Below are positions 23,351 to 35,404 of a DNA stretch of 64,000 nucleotides, piece after piece. Made by a program: the position numbers and the translations under genes. Below the pieces are notes generated by a model that saw only the letters and a program-made list of their open reading frames with translations, had not been told where the DNA came from and ran no database searches. Position 1 is the stretch's first letter, and each line of letters opens with the position of its first letter. Source of the DNA: Acanthopleura granulata (lineage: Eukaryota; Mollusca; Polyplacophora; Chitonida; Chitonidae); NCBI GenBank assembly GCA_016165875.1, contig JABBOT010000080.1:20036141-20100140 (forward strand), read 5' to 3'.

Positions 23351-23911
23351 TTAAGGGTGTAGGCAATGAAAGTGTGCAGTCGAGTGAACAACACCTGTGG
23401 AACTTGCCGAGAGACCTACGAATCACATTTCCCATATCTCTGTTTAAATCAAGATTGAAAAAGTTTATCTTGACAACATGATATCGACCCCTTTCCTTAA
23501 AGTTTATTAGTCCAATTGTTTAACTAAAATTGATGACCTATGACCGTAAATGCATTTTCCTCCCATGTTGCATTCACCGGATATAATGTATTTCTGTTAG
23601 CTAAGTATTCTGTACAAACAGGTCTTGTAGTACATTATATATTTGTCAAATATTTTTTCACCGAATATGATATATTGGATGGAACAAGCCCCTTAGGATT
23701 TTCATCTCGCCAGTACCAATGTACATATATTATTAATCAATATTGTCAAAGTCCTTGTATGTACTGGTGAATGCAAATAAATGAAAAATGAAATGAACGC
23801 CCTTTGCTTGGTACCTGACCAACTTCGTAACTTCAACGCTGCAACTGAACCAAATGGGAAACCAAGCTTGAGCCGACGCTTTAATAGAATTGTGCCGCAA
23901 TGGCCCTTTAA

Positions 23912-24190
23912 GATGAATATATACGGCATTTTTGTAGAAGTTTATTTCCTTAATATTTAGCTAACTTTTTGAGAAAACCTTATTAACTCATACAGTTCAG
24001 TTTTCTACAGAAACTGAAGTCTTTGAACTTACTGACGAGACATTTTAATCGAATGCGGCCAAGAGAGTAGTCTACCTGAATATATATTTTTCAGGCATTT
24101 TTGTACGAGAATATTTCTTTCATATTTAACTGACGCTGGGTGAAAACCTTATTCCCTCGTGCAGTCCAGTTTTTTTATTTACAGATTGCC
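23912..24190 (+). repeat. tandem duplication, about 163-bp period
   Basis: TGAATATATACGGCATTTTT, TAGCTAACTTTTTGAGAAAA, CCTTATTAACTCATACAGTT and CAGTTTTCTACAG recur 163 bp later as TGAATATATATTTTTCAGGC, TTAACTGACGCTGGGTGAAA, ACCTTATTCCCTCGTGCAGT and CCAGTTTTTTTA. The copies are well diverged. Confidence 0.75.
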
Positions 24191-24423
24191 ATCACTGACT
24201 ATGCGCTAGGCAAAATATAATACAAATAAGACTGTGTAAGTTTACCAACCAGTTGACTGACTGCAAAAACTGTGCCTTATATGTGAATTTACTTCTAACC
24301 ACCCACAGCCATGCATTCTGACTAAATCCCCGATTAAGCCATATTATAAGTATAAGCGTCTTGCAATGGTGAATGCTATAATCGATCTTATTCACAGCCT
24401 ATATCTCACCTTTTTCTTAACAG

Positions 24424-24703
24424 AGAAAGAGGTGCTAATTGCCCATATAAGCACCCACATAAGTGTGATAAAAAGTCGCTTAAGCAGAAAGTGTGTAATT
24501 TGATTGAGATGGTACATCTGGATGTAATTAGTTCTAAGATTTCTAAAAGTAAACGAAGAAAAAGTCGTGATGTGATGATGCTGGACTTTGAAAGCCATTT
24601 GCAGCCTTTAAAAACCACAGTGGGTGAAATGGTGGTGAAAGTGACATGCACAGATGCTGAACTGTTGTCAACAATTTCCAAGACGTCATCGATTGCAAGA
24701 TAA
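24424..24703 (+). CDS. possible terminal exon with a CCCH-like zinc-finger half
   Basis: A strong splice-acceptor look-alike (TCACCTTTTTCTTAACAG, ending at 24,423) precedes an open frame to TAA (24,701-24,703). It begins ERGANCPYKHPHKCDKKSLK and continues with a basic SKISKSKRRKSRDVMM and a DFESHLQPLKTTVGEM tail. CPYKH is a C-x3-H, the last half of a CCCH zinc finger. The first two cysteines would have to be in an upstream exon, which I did not find. The frame has no stop from the acceptor to the TAA (about 92 codons). It may be a host gene's last exon. The family is not recognised. Confidence 0.3.
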
Positions 24704-25079
24704 ATGAATGAGGCGCCCTTTGTTCAAAAGAGAGACAAACCTTTGAACTAATTATAGAACGTCTACATCAGTGCCATGTAATGTTGCTTGGACAGGGGAT
24801 ACAAATTTGTTTTATGCATGCTTGTCATTACCAAGTCTTTGTTTTACCAATTTCAGTAGCAAACAGAAAACATTTAACCCTTAACTATAAAAGAGAAATT
24901 ACAAAAATTAAGCACTTTCCATTTCTGACTGCTTTGAATCCCTTTTATAGTATTCATATAGCGATTACACGCGAAATTATTAATATGTCCATAGTAAGCA
25001 ATGGTTCCCGAATTTATCAAGAGGAATACAAGGAACTATCCAGGACATAATCATTCATAGACGAAAAATTTGGAATAAT

Positions 25080-25700
25080 TAATGTGACCGATTGCATGGG
25101 TCAAGGTTGCCTTGAATCTGGCACCTAAGAGAGTAAATGTTTGGAACACTTAACTAATGAAGGCGGTGTAGATAGCGAAATATATACCTTGAACCTACAA
25201 ATGGTGTGGTAATCTAAATCTTTCGCATGCTTTATGTATGCAAATGAGGCACTGTGAGGTGATTGATCTGCGGGTGCTGTTTCTTGCATGTGACCACACT
25301 ATTAAAATATCTAGAATATGGGGTCAACCCGCGATACGTACGATTATGCTAAGCAATTATGCAGCTATGAATGAATGCACAAAGCTATGTATTTCTTTAT
25401 TGATGAATGTTTTTTTTTTAAGGAAGAGAGAGCTGTCAGTTTAACTTCATAGTTCTGTCTTTCGAATTCCTCTGGTGCAAAATAATTTCACTCCAACTAC
25501 TCCAAGGTGTAGAAGACTTTTCCTGTCCCTTGATAGTTTAAACGCGGGATCTCTCTCTCTCTCTCTCTGGCATGTCCCAGCAAACACAGCCTTGGTTACG
25601 ACAGAAATCTTGGGTTTCTGTCCATCCTCTCCTGCTGTACAACATGCCCCTACAAATAGTCGAAGTGGTCCTACACGACACTAATTGTACTCGAGAAACG
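25080..25700 (+). repeat. dispersed repeat R3, third copy
   Basis: CTGTCAGTTTAACTTCATAG, TTCGAATTCCTCTGGTGCA, AAGGTGTAGAAGACTTTTCC, CTGTCCCTTGATAG and TTTCTGTCCATCCTCTCCTG align in order with 62,080-62,360 and 49,010-49,200. It is the only R3 copy outside the two long related blocks. A (TC)n microsatellite lies at 25,549-25,569. Confidence 0.7.
25549..25569. repeat. TC microsatellite
   Basis: About ten TC dinucleotides. Confidence 0.9.
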
Positions 25701-25802
25701 TCACCCACCGTCCATCGGTAGGTGTCTCGTCCACGTCGTTACCTCCAGGCAAGTGACAGTGATCTGGTATGATCTTACTCAACCTGTTCCCGTCGCTTCC
25801 AA

Positions 25803-25990
25803 CATAAAAGACCACAGGATGAACAGTAAAAACCAATTCAGCGACACCTGTGTGATTGTTGGCATATGGTTTCAAATAACCAGGGACCCTTGTCAAGTTA
25901 GCTCAGTTACGTTTTATTGTTCTGACTTTCACTTCGTTACGCACGGGCTGAGACATTGCCGATGTGGCGTTAAGCCATAGTCATTCATTC
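25803..25990 (+). repeat. repeat R8 copy 2 with type-2 SINE 3' end
   Basis: 25,803-25,925 matches R8 at 15.9 kb. At 25,950-25,990, GATGTGGCGTTAAGCCATAG then TCATTCATTC resembles the 3' end of the type-2 SINE (plus orientation). Confidence 0.6.
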
Positions 25991-27015
25991 TAACTTTTTG
26001 GAGCGATATTTTTTTTAGGATCTGTCTTAAACCGATTGGACCTTAGCATAGAGTCCCAAATTCGTATAGCAGTAAGCATTACCTTCAGGCTTGCAAAGGA
26101 CTAAAGACTTCTGTTTGACTGTTTTTATAGTGGTATTTTGTGGTTTGACTTGCAACACAATCCCTTACAAAAACGACATACATTTTTTTGCATGCCATTG
26201 CCTCTTGTCAAGAAACCTATGTAAATGTAGTAGTGCGCAAAACACAAAAATTTATAATTCAGTATATATGTCACTGGAGTTTTTGTATATATAATTGCAA
26301 TCTGCTATTAAATGTATGAGCTGATCCTGTGACGATTTTTCAACGTCACACGCTTGTGATAATTTGCGGTAAATCACCATAGTATGGTTGTAGCCTGTAT
26401 CTCTCCTCTTTGGAACGCAAAAGCGCACTATGCTAATTAGCTCTCCACCTAACTGAAACAGAAGTAAAAAAGCTTAATGTGGAAGACACCAACCGTTATA
26501 ACGAGGCTCGAACGTGAAATCTACTGTTTATACAAATGGAAAAAAGAAGAATAAAATATCTAAAACAGCTATAGGCCACAGAGGGCTAATTTCAAAGCCA
26601 AGTAAAATAGATTCACATGTACCCTGGCACAAATTACCTCACGAATTCCACACCATAATCTTAGTCTAATTTTAACGCTGAAACCAGAACTGTTATTGTA
26701 CTAAAAGAACTCCAACCCTGATTTTCTTCTACCACAACAATGAGGCTATCACCAGACTAGTAAGACGCTGACAAGAGGCATCTTGATACCTTTAAGTCAC
26801 CATCACAGGATAACCTACTTCACAAAAGGTGGCCAGTTTTCACGACGCCTACTCCCGATCGCGCCCCATCTGTCTTTAAAGAAATGGCCCAATTCCCTTT
26901 ACGTCATCCTCGCATTCCTCCACCAAAATAGCTTGTAAGTCTGTAAGTCAAACGTGGGAGTGTTCATCACTATCTTTTCCTGGGCACTCGGGTTCTCTCA
27001 ACCTATAAAAACTGT
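25991..27015. other. no gene seen
   Basis: No supported coding region. Only short AT-rich frames. Confidence 0.4.
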
Positions 27016-27019
27016 CTGT

Positions 27020-27062
27020 CGTTGTTTAAATGAAATATTTTTAAATACGGCATTAACTGTCA
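27020..27062 (+). mobile_element. type-1 SINE 3' remnant
   Basis: GTTTAAATGAAATATTTTTA then AATACGGCATTAA corresponds to the end of the SINE body. Confidence 0.55.
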
Positions 27063-27123
27063 TTACGACAAATAATTATTACACTTAAGGTATTAAATAT
27101 GTGAAAAAGGGTTTTAAATTGTT

Positions 27124-27233
27124 CGAAATATACATAACCTTGAGATAAATATCTTTTATTAACACTCTCGATGAACCTCGAAATATACATAACCTTGAGA
27201 TAAAAATCTTTTATTAACACTCTCGATGAATCT
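27124..27233 (+). repeat. 55-bp tandem duplication
   Basis: Two adjacent units (27,124-27,178 and 27,179-27,233) begin CGAAATATACATAACCTTGA and end ACACTCTCGATGAA. They differ at about one internal base (AAATATC versus AAAAATC) plus the last bases. The near-identity implies a recent event. Confidence 0.95.
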
Positions 27234-27364
27234 TTACTTAAAGGATGATTATACCGTATGATAATCCTATGTGCATGTAGTATAGATGTTAACCCTCGAT
27301 CAATGATAACTCCTCACTTTGAAGAATAAGTCTCCATGATACCAGATACAATGTTACTGCTTGT

Positions 27365-27640
27365 ATGGCTTTCCGCGAGGATAAACCCCTAAGCTGGTAA
27401 AGCTTGGGCTCATGTAAAAGCCTTAGTAAGCCTGCAGGGGATATCGATGATTTGGCCACGGGTTAACCTACGTACAGTACCTGTGGCCTTCACCTGAGAC
27501 TTGCCGGACAAACTTGACCCGATGTAATCAGTTGAATGGCGTGGTATGGCACAAATGTATCTATCACCACTGATGGCCAAATAATCCTGTGGAGTGGAGT
27601 TTCCTGGATGCCCTCGTGTTTGTTTGTTAATCATGAGAAT
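27365..27640 (-). repeat. dispersed repeat R1, minus-strand copy
   Basis: In reverse complement: GGCCATCAGTGGTGATAGAT, ACATTTGTGCCATACCACGC, CATTCAACTGATTACATCGG and GTCAAGTTTGTCCGGCAAG. This is very close to the plus copy at 35.5 kb. Confidence 0.85.
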
Positions 27641-27761
27641 GACGTGATGAAGCCACTGAACTGTAAATGTTTCCTAGATGGGAGTCTTAACTGAGACTTT
27701 TCATCAGAGCATCTGTGGGTCCGTCAGACACGGAAATATCACTTATTTCCTAACAAGAATT

Positions 27762-28038
27762 TATTTATTTATTTATTTAATTGGCGTTTTATGCCGCACT
27801 CAAGAATATATCACTTAAGGACGACGGTCAGTTTTATCGCGGAAGGAAACCGGGCAGAGTTAAGAGAAAGCCGACGACCATCCGCACTTTGCTGGCGGAA
27901 TTCCCAAGTATGACCGGAGCGGAAACCACCGTGAGCAGGGCTTGAACTCATAGCGATCGTATTGGTGAAATGGGAGCCTGGGTCTTTACACTGCCCTAAC
28001 CCGCTAAGCTCCTCGGCCGCGGGGCCCCCTCCCGACCG
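27762..28038 (-). mobile_element. type-1 SINE, near full length, minus strand
   Basis: (TTTA)n tail at the left, body (GGCGTTTTATGCCGCACTCA, GGAAGGAAACCGGGCAGAG, GACGACCATCCGCA, GAGCAGGGCTTGAACTC), then the head (CCCTAACCCGCTAAGCTCCT then CGGCCGC). ACAAGAATT (27,753-27,761) and ACAAGGATT (28,039-28,047) are a probable target duplication with one mismatch. Confidence 0.92.
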
Positions 28039-28234
28039 ACAAGGATTAATCTTATATGAAATAGAACTGTTTCCAATTGTTAATGGGTGGGGTACTACGG
28101 TTTTTCTATTTTATGGTTTTAGTATTGCGAAATAAAACATCTTTGAAGCTTTACAAAGGAGCTTTTCAAGAACATCTTTTCACCAGCAATCCATTGCATC
28201 AGAACTGATAGAAACTGATAACCATGCAACGGCG

Positions 28235-28280
28235 GAGGGGTTTAATGAATGGTTATGGCTTAACGCCACTTCTGCAATAG
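28235..28280 (-). mobile_element. type-2 SINE 3' remnant
   Basis: GGTTTAATGAATGGTTATGG then CTTAACGCCACTTCTG resembles the type-2 SINE 3' end in minus orientation. Confidence 0.45.
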
Positions 28281-28599
28281 TGCAACCATAGAGTAGCAAT
28301 ATTGGCTATATATTACGTATAAATGAAAATATAATGTCTATGAACAGAACTTATATGTGTTGAATGCTCAGCGTCTCGTCAATATAGTTGTCTCTCTAAC
28401 GAATTGTCATACTCGAGTGTGACCTAGGCTAGTTTGTTCACAGATTTTCAGGCTAATGTTTCTGTAACAAACACATTACATGTAGACAACATTCATGTAT
28501 CCTGTGACATATATATGTTGGCTTAAGGTTGATCTTCTTCAGGATATCATCGCATAGTGAGTTCTGGATCAGGTATATACAGTAGAGTGGAATTGTCTG

Positions 28600-28770
28600 C
28601 CATATATATATTTATCTACTTGTATCTTTGCTTGACACTGATAAATACTATCCTAGGTTTTAATCGATACAAGTTCTCTTCAAAATAAGTTTCTCCGTCG
28701 GTCTCCATTGTTTTCATTGTGCTGTACATTCATGTTGCAGTATACATTCTAGGGCATCCGTTGTGTCTCA
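28600..28770 (+). repeat. dispersed repeat R2, diverged copy
   Basis: TTGACACTGATAAATA, TTTTAATCGATACAAGTTCT, TTTCTCCGTCGGTCTCCATT and GTTTTCATTGTGCTGTACAT follow the R2 order seen at 18.4, 21.7, 31.4 and 56.5 kb. Confidence 0.5.
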
Positions 28771-30600
28771 TTCTGTGGTTGGCAATTTACTGTTCGTTTC
28801 ACTGTCGACATTGAAAAGTGATCATCTGTTAAACAGAAATTACGTGAACCATTTCAGAATCTGAGATTCTGAAGCTAAACTCTTATGATGAAAGAACTGA
28901 ATTTAGACCACTTGTATTTACGTCGGACGTCCGTCGCAAGGGGACGTCACTCTGATGCCATTATCTTTTTTTCACAACCTGCGTACTTGAAGCCAGACAT
29001 AATTTGCAATGACCGACCCATTTAACAGCAGAGCAGCTGTCACTGGCACAACAAAAATGCGTAGTTTTTCTCACAAGATTTTCTCTCAAGCATCAGGACT
29101 ATCCGGATGCGGTTCATCCGAGGTAACATCACAGCTGGCCCCCGTGAAAGTTTCATTTTTTCCTCACCGGCATGGACGTGTACCTCATGCAGTTGACATT
29201 TTCATCCACTGAAGTAGTCTGTCTGGTGTGGCTAAAAAGCAATTTACAACAACAGAACACACAAAGCAAGATATCGCGTGATTTTAGTACATGTCGAATA
29301 TTATGATTGGCAGACAACATTGCCATACTGGTTTGGGTGAGCTTAAATGGTCTTTAACAGCCCTTGAATATATACACCTTCCTTTAGGCATAACTGAGTT
29401 TTGCGTCAGACTGAAGTATCTAGATATTTTTCAGTCACCAAGAGGACACTTGTCATGTATAGATAGACCTTTAAAAGGTCTATCTGTCTTCACGTAGTCT
29501 ATTTTTACCACCAAGGCCAGAGCTTTCATTCTACACATTGAACTATCGTCCTGATTTTTTTTCTCCATGGCAATGATTTAATTACAGCGATAGGAGGGAT
29601 CAGACAGGAAGCTTTGTTCTCTTCTGAAGTCCTGAAGCAAAGACAATCAACTTCGCCAGACAGGGCCGGAGTTTCTGCAATATCTACATCCTGTCATACC
29701 ACAACAGTGTATAGGCAAAGGTATTGCCCGCTTGGGTGTACGTCATTCTCACATCCATCGTACTCAATCTAGCCACAACCGCCTCCAAAGTGGACTTTGC
29801 TTTCGTCATGTTGTCATGCAGATAAATCGTTAAAAGCGAGTGGGAGTGGTAAGGTGGAAGAACTTTAGTGATATATTGATACTTTCTGATCTTAGCTGTC
29901 TGAAAATATCCACATACTGCTTTTTTCTTCTTCAGGTTAATTGCTACCTATTAAATACACATGCGGCCACAACGCTAAGCAAAAGCTACTACTACGGGAT
30001 GCTTTAATTTCGCCAAGTCAGGTTAAATAATTGCTCGTATTATGATGGCTGTCCTTCTGAAACAGCTTCCGTGCACCAATCGGGTTTTCATTTTTTCACC
30101 ACGAGATACTTTATGAACACCAGGCTGAATCAGCCTACAATTTGTATAAAGTATGTGTGTTAAAAGAAGACAAAAACGGGTGATCACGTGCATATGTCAA
30201 AGCCAATCTGTAGAAGGGGCGCATTAACACCCCTCCCCCCTAAAGTATATAACAATGCAAGTTATGCTGCCACTGTGTTAGGCGTAGTTGTGAGAAAAAA
30301 AAGTTTGGATAAAAGACAACAGCAAAGACACACAGTAAAGGAAACGGGCGGAACACTCCGGATCTAATGGATTGCAAAGAGATCTGCCGATAAAGTGATA
30401 GATAAGGATCTTCTTGAGACTTGTGCCAGTCACGACTTCATTACTTTCAGAGCATTTTGCTGCGTTTGCTGTAGAGTAATAGAACAGCATAATATGTAAC
30501 AGTCTTGAAAACAGTACTTAGGATGTCAGTAATTTACCTTTCTGATTACCTCAAATCATCATCATCATTTCATGAGTAGGTAAGTAGCCGTCATTATCAT
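28771..30600. other. no gene seen; one perfect palindrome
   Basis: Short frames at 29,009 and 29,291 have no recognised similarity. A perfect 12-bp inverted repeat lies at 29,461-29,485. Confidence 0.4.
29461..29485. other. perfect 12-bp inverted repeat, 1-nt spacer
   Basis: AGATAGACCTTT (29,461-29,472) and AAAGGTCTATCT (29,474-29,485) flank a single A. On either strand it could fold into a near-perfect hairpin. No flanking gene gives it a role. Confidence 0.9.
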
Positions 30601-30604
30601 TTCC

Positions 30605-30790
30605 GGCAGTCGGACGTGTCCTTTGCAAATAGGATTGGTGGCACATAATCAGTAAAATGGCATCCTGTGACTCACTGCTAGCCATAAAACCTAGCCGAAT
30701 ACTGCTGAGGACGGGGCTATTCCTGGGTGGTCTTATGTAGTCTGGCTACATAACAAGTTCTGGTGAGCGGGAATAGAGTTCAGAGCTGTT
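30605..30790 (-). repeat. possible repeat R1, diverged minus-strand copy
   Basis: AATCAGTAAAATGGCATCCT then GTGACTCACTGCTAGCCATA, and CCTGGGTGGTCTTATGTAGT then CTGG, resemble the R1 copy at 41.1-41.26 kb. Weaker than the other copies. Confidence 0.45.
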
Positions 30791-31349
30791 CCACAGAACC
30801 TGGCGAAAGTCTTTCGAGCTTCTACTGAAAATTAACACCTGTCTGACGGACCGATTGCATCAGTTCTGGCAAGACTTACCCTGGAAATATTCTTCATTCC
30901 TTTGTGTTCGTTTTCAAAGTTCCTCCTTAGCAGAATGGATTTTAAGCAACACCTGACCTCTAATTTTGGAGATTTTTAGATTGTTCTAGTGGGAATGGCG
31001 TTTTCACTGTTTAATATGTAAAGATTTTTGAAATATACAGACACCAGTACGTTAGCACCGATAAAAAATGCACTTATTCTCGGCATTTATACCTGATGTT
31101 AGCATATAACAAAGAACAACACAGATTAGATCGTGTCATCTTCTCGTGTCTTCATTTCAATTTTCTTCATGCATTTAACACAGGTTAAAAGTAACGATTC
31201 TGTCGCCAGGGCTTTACATACAACAGCTGTCATGATTTTCAATCATATGTCTGGTGGCATAAAAATACTCGTGTGAGCTTACACAATTTCAAATACATCA
31301 TTTATTTTTGGTCGTTCTTTGTGATCGAACTTTTAATCAGTGCAGACAG

Positions 31350-31560
31350 CGCACTGAAATTATCGGCCAGATATCCATATATCGTTTGACACTGACAAAT
31401 GTGCCTAACGGCTTAATCGGTGGTCGTTTTAGTCGAAGGGACATTCGCCGTAAATCTTTATTGTCTTCGTGTCACAGTATCTATGTTATGAAAAGTCGAG
31501 ACTCAGTTTCAAAAGCGCAGTGACGCACGCTATGCATTTACATATAATATCAATATCTCC
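31350..31560 (+). repeat. dispersed repeat R2 copy
   Basis: AGATATCCATATATCGTTTG, ACACTGACAAAT, GGCTTAATCGGTGGTCGTTT, GTAAATCTTTATTGTCTTCG and ATCTATGTTATGAAAAG parallel R2 at 56.5 and 21.7 kb. Confidence 0.65.
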
Positions 31561-31694
31561 GTCAGATATTCTAAAAGAGTTCGGAGATAATGGGCGGTAC
31601 TGCATTGTGACACTGATGTGGAGTATTCTTCTGATTTGATGAACCTTTCCTATATGGAATGCGTTCACTTGGGTTCTCGAGCCCCACCTTTCAG

Positions 31695-31950
31695 ATTAAA
31701 GGAAAAAGCGAGATTAGGCAAAACCAAGCGAGATTCGTGCTAATATAGCGATTTGGCATTCTAAGAACACGCGGATCGAGAACGCAAAAAGTAGCGCTAA
31801 TTTCGCGCATGTTTCACTAATCTCGGGTTCTCGATACAGCAAGAAGACGAGATTAGCACTAATCTCGCGCGGTTTTTGCCTTTGAGAATCTCGCATTCCC
31901 GCTCTCTCGCGCTCCGCGTTTTTTTAAAAGGCGCGACTCCTGAATGCGAG
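31695..31950. repeat. cluster of GAGATTAG words, direct and inverted
   Basis: GCGAGATTAGG, GCGAGATTCG, CACTAATCTCGGG, ACGAGATTAG and CTAATCTCGCGC recur within 260 bp. CGAGATTAG-CA-CTAATCTCG (31,848-31,867) is a perfect 9-bp palindrome. The stretch is richer in CpG (TCTCTCGCGCTCCGCG) than its surroundings. Function unknown. Confidence 0.8.
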
Positions 31951-34650
31951 TGGCCGCAACCGTCTTCTATATTCTTACGTTGAACAATTTGTGTAAAATT
32001 AAAACTCAATCTGCACATAATCTGTTTCTTGATGTACATTCTCTGCCATGTGATCAACATCTATTGAAAAGAAATCGGCATGGTCGGTGATATATAGTAT
32101 TTAGTATATTATGGTCATTAAAACCAGTCGTTTTTATTGAAATGTGCGATGTAGAGAGCCTCGGGAGGCGTAACAAAATGGAATATATAAGGTGTCATTG
32201 CGATGAACTATGTGATGATCTTCGTTTTCCATGCATCGGTTTTCTACCTTACGGCCATCGCTTGTGAGTAGGTGAAGGAGGTCTTATACAGTATACAGCT
32301 TCAGTCCATGCCGCGACAACGGATGTCAAGAATTGTCAGCTCGAGACAAGTGATGTTCAATGAGTGCCGAAAAAAGTGGAAGATAAAGGAATAGAAAAAA
32401 AAATATCGGTTGACACTTTAAATCGCTGAACTTGTACGTCGTCGCTAGCTTAATAAGCCATCATTCAACTGTTACGTTAACAAACAAACATTTATCATAT
32501 ATGATTGCAATTATACAAAGTGGTTTCTTTAAGCACCTGCCATTCATTTTTTCCAAAGGCGAAAATAAAAAGACCTGAAGACAATATATTTACACAACTT
32601 TTTATTTTGGGTTGCATCCTTTTTGTGAATTCTCATCCTGAAAAACTATTCCGTGAAAATACACGTAAGAGCTCTCGGCCTCTTTCTTGTGTTCATATGC
32701 GACTAACCTTTAAGGCATCGTGCCCTCAATAGTCTGGATGGACTGTAAATGATGACCCGGCACTGGTGAGAATGACTGTCTAAATCATTCTGCATACATT
32801 GACAAGAGATTAACTGAGATATCACACCAGCGGTGCGAGAGATTAGGGCTATATTTTCATAACTGCTGAATTTCATGCCCCATTATAAAACACAAATAAA
32901 TAGCTCGGTGCATGGTTTTTCAACTGCTATATCAATTGTATATTCCTTTGTGCAAAAAATCGACTATTCATCATACAGGGTAATAATTTTTACAGGGCAA
33001 TAATTTGCCCGCATAAAGCAGGAAAAGCCAATCACCCTCTCGTCTGTATCTGTCATAATTGGGCCTCCGAGAAACAAGTCACTCATAAATCATTGTTTAA
33101 CAGAGGAGTCATGTATTAATGCAGTCAGTTTTAGCAGGATTTTGATCCCAATTAAAACAACAATTTTATTGTGTTGTGTAACCCCAAAACTCCGATTTAC
33201 CAGAGGGAGTGGCATGACAGTCGAATCCACAGGCGTACAATCTATCCAAAAGACGCCGCGCCTTCTGCTAGAGGGCGTCCAGAAAGAGACAATGGGTATC
33301 ACCACAACAGGACTTCGAAACACTCTCTAAATGTTCGTTCTTCTCAGGTACTTCAGGGGAAATTATTGTGCGCGAGACAAATTCTACAAGGGTTTTTCTA
33401 GGTATCGTTAGAATTCAAATGGCTGGTGGGCGTACAATGTTCTTCGAAACCAGCTGGGCAATTTGATTTGTGTCACTTCTTCCATGTTTACAACTCAATT
33501 AATTCTTTTTTGTACTCGTCGTAATATGACTGAAACATTGTTAAGTACGACCTTAAACCCACGTACTCATTGACTCGCACTCTTTTTTGTACAATTCATG
33601 TTTTCAGTCCCGTTCATCAATGTCATGTATATTGTTTTCCTTTCCGTGTGAGAGGATTTGACACTGTCTTCATCCGATGGCTTAATAGAGTAACTTTTTG
33701 TATCTGAGTGCATCAAAGGTGGTTAAACTACCGATCGAAGTTGAGTTCTCATGAATTCCACAGAGAAAACAAACTGGTAACGATGGCATATCACTAGATA
33801 CAAACAGCTCTCAAGAAGCTCGACAAGCTGACGTTTTGATCCTGTCATATAATGAGGTACATCTATAACAACATGGTCAAATCTGGGCACATGCAAAACA
33901 ACAACAACAACAAACAAGCAAACACACACACACACACACAAAAAAAACAATGCGGAAAACATATAAGTATGACATACAGAAGTAGATTTAGATACTTTTA
34001 GAATTGAGTTTAAAGTGAAAGACAGCTCGTATTCAAAGATAACTTTACGAAAAAGGTTTTACAATATTATATTTATTTCGGTAAAATATTTTCTAACAGT
34101 TACCACGCCAGTGGAAATCAACATTTGGCCCTTCTCCATCAGCTACTTTGAAACGCAGCCCTTCTGTCTAGGCTGTGACGTAATTATTCCAAGCGCGGAA
34201 CACTTTTGTCACCCGAGACTGTAGTAAGCTGAAAGGGTTTTTACTGAAACTTAAGTATATACGTAAATTTCTAATATGAAATGATCAGGAAATTTACTTC
34301 CGCCACAACACAATGGTCTGGAAATACCTTGCAGTGTTGTTCATAGAGGCACTTGTTAAAATTAAAATATATAATATTAAAAGTGTCCAGTCCCTATCAT
34401 GTTACCTTTACATTGTCATTCAACTCAGAACATTTCCTAGCTCTCTGATTGGTCAATTTCTCATAAGCTTGAAAGCATGGGCGCCTTCAGATCCTCAGTC
34501 GACAGCAAAATACACCACACTTCAAAAGAAGTGTGATAAAAAGAAAAGATAAGTCAGGAAAGAATTCATACAAACTCAAATAGGTTTTTGCATTCAAGAG
34601 AGAATTTTGTACTCTTTTTAACGAACAGTGCCTCAGTCATGAGCTGTCTT
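31951..34650. other. no gene seen; microsatellites
   Basis: No coding frame of note. An (AAC)n tract at 33,895-33,913 and an (AC)n tract at 33,920-33,940 are simple repeats. Confidence 0.4.
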
Positions 34651-34654
34651 TCTC

Positions 34655-34815
34655 TTTAAGGCCGTACTCAAGAAGATTTTTTCACTTATACGACGGCGGG
34701 TCAGAATTGTGAGAAATGGAAATCCACGACCATCTGCATGTTGCTAGCATACAGACGTGCACAGAGAAAGCCAGCAAGATCTGGGGACCCAGGACTTGAA
34801 CTTACAGCGAAGGCA
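34655..34815 (-). mobile_element. type-1 SINE, degenerate and truncated at both ends, minus strand
   Basis: GGCCGTACTCAAGAAGATTT, TTCACTTATACGACGGCGGG, CCACGACCATCTGCATGTTG and CAGGACTTGAACTTACAGCG follow the SINE body in reverse. There is no intact tail and no tRNA head. Confidence 0.85.
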
Positions 34816-35059
34816 TTATATAAATGTATAAAATATATTTAAATAAATAAATACATGTACGCAGGCTTATACTGTAACCTTGAGACTTTTAATGTATGAG
34901 ACATTTCAGTCGCGACAGGAATGACAGTGAAATGAATTCGCAACTACAAATTGACAAACCAAAACCGTAGCCTGAGGCATCAGCCATGCTTCGTCCCCTA
35001 CCATGTGTACTGCAGCAAGAATCTACGGCCGCAATGATATTTGTCACTGTCAAGCTTGA

Positions 35060-35145
35060 ACAGCTGTATGGTCAGTAATTCCACTCCACTGTTTACACTG
35101 ACCAATAACACACCACAAGATGTCATTCAACGGAACAACAACAAA
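35060..35145 (+). repeat. dispersed repeat R5, short copy
   Basis: GTCAGTAATTCCACTCCACT then GTTTACACTGACCAATAACA, and ATTCAACGGAACAAC, match the R5 start at 36.32 kb. Confidence 0.55.
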
Positions 35146-35404
35146 AAGCAACCTTGAACCAAATCTCTTAATATCCCTGTTAAGTCACTGTATTTTTGAT
35201 TTCAGCTCGTTTACTCATGTAAATTGTCAGTTACAGAAATATAAAATTATTTGTTTATGTTTAAAGAATGAATTGACGGAAGTGAACATCAGGGTGCAAA
35301 CTAAAATATTAAAGTGCTCGAGAAACCACCAGAAATAAATGTTATTGATTATTGATGTTTTGAATGAAACTCTTTCACATCTGTTGGGTCACCTGCTCTT
35401 TGGA

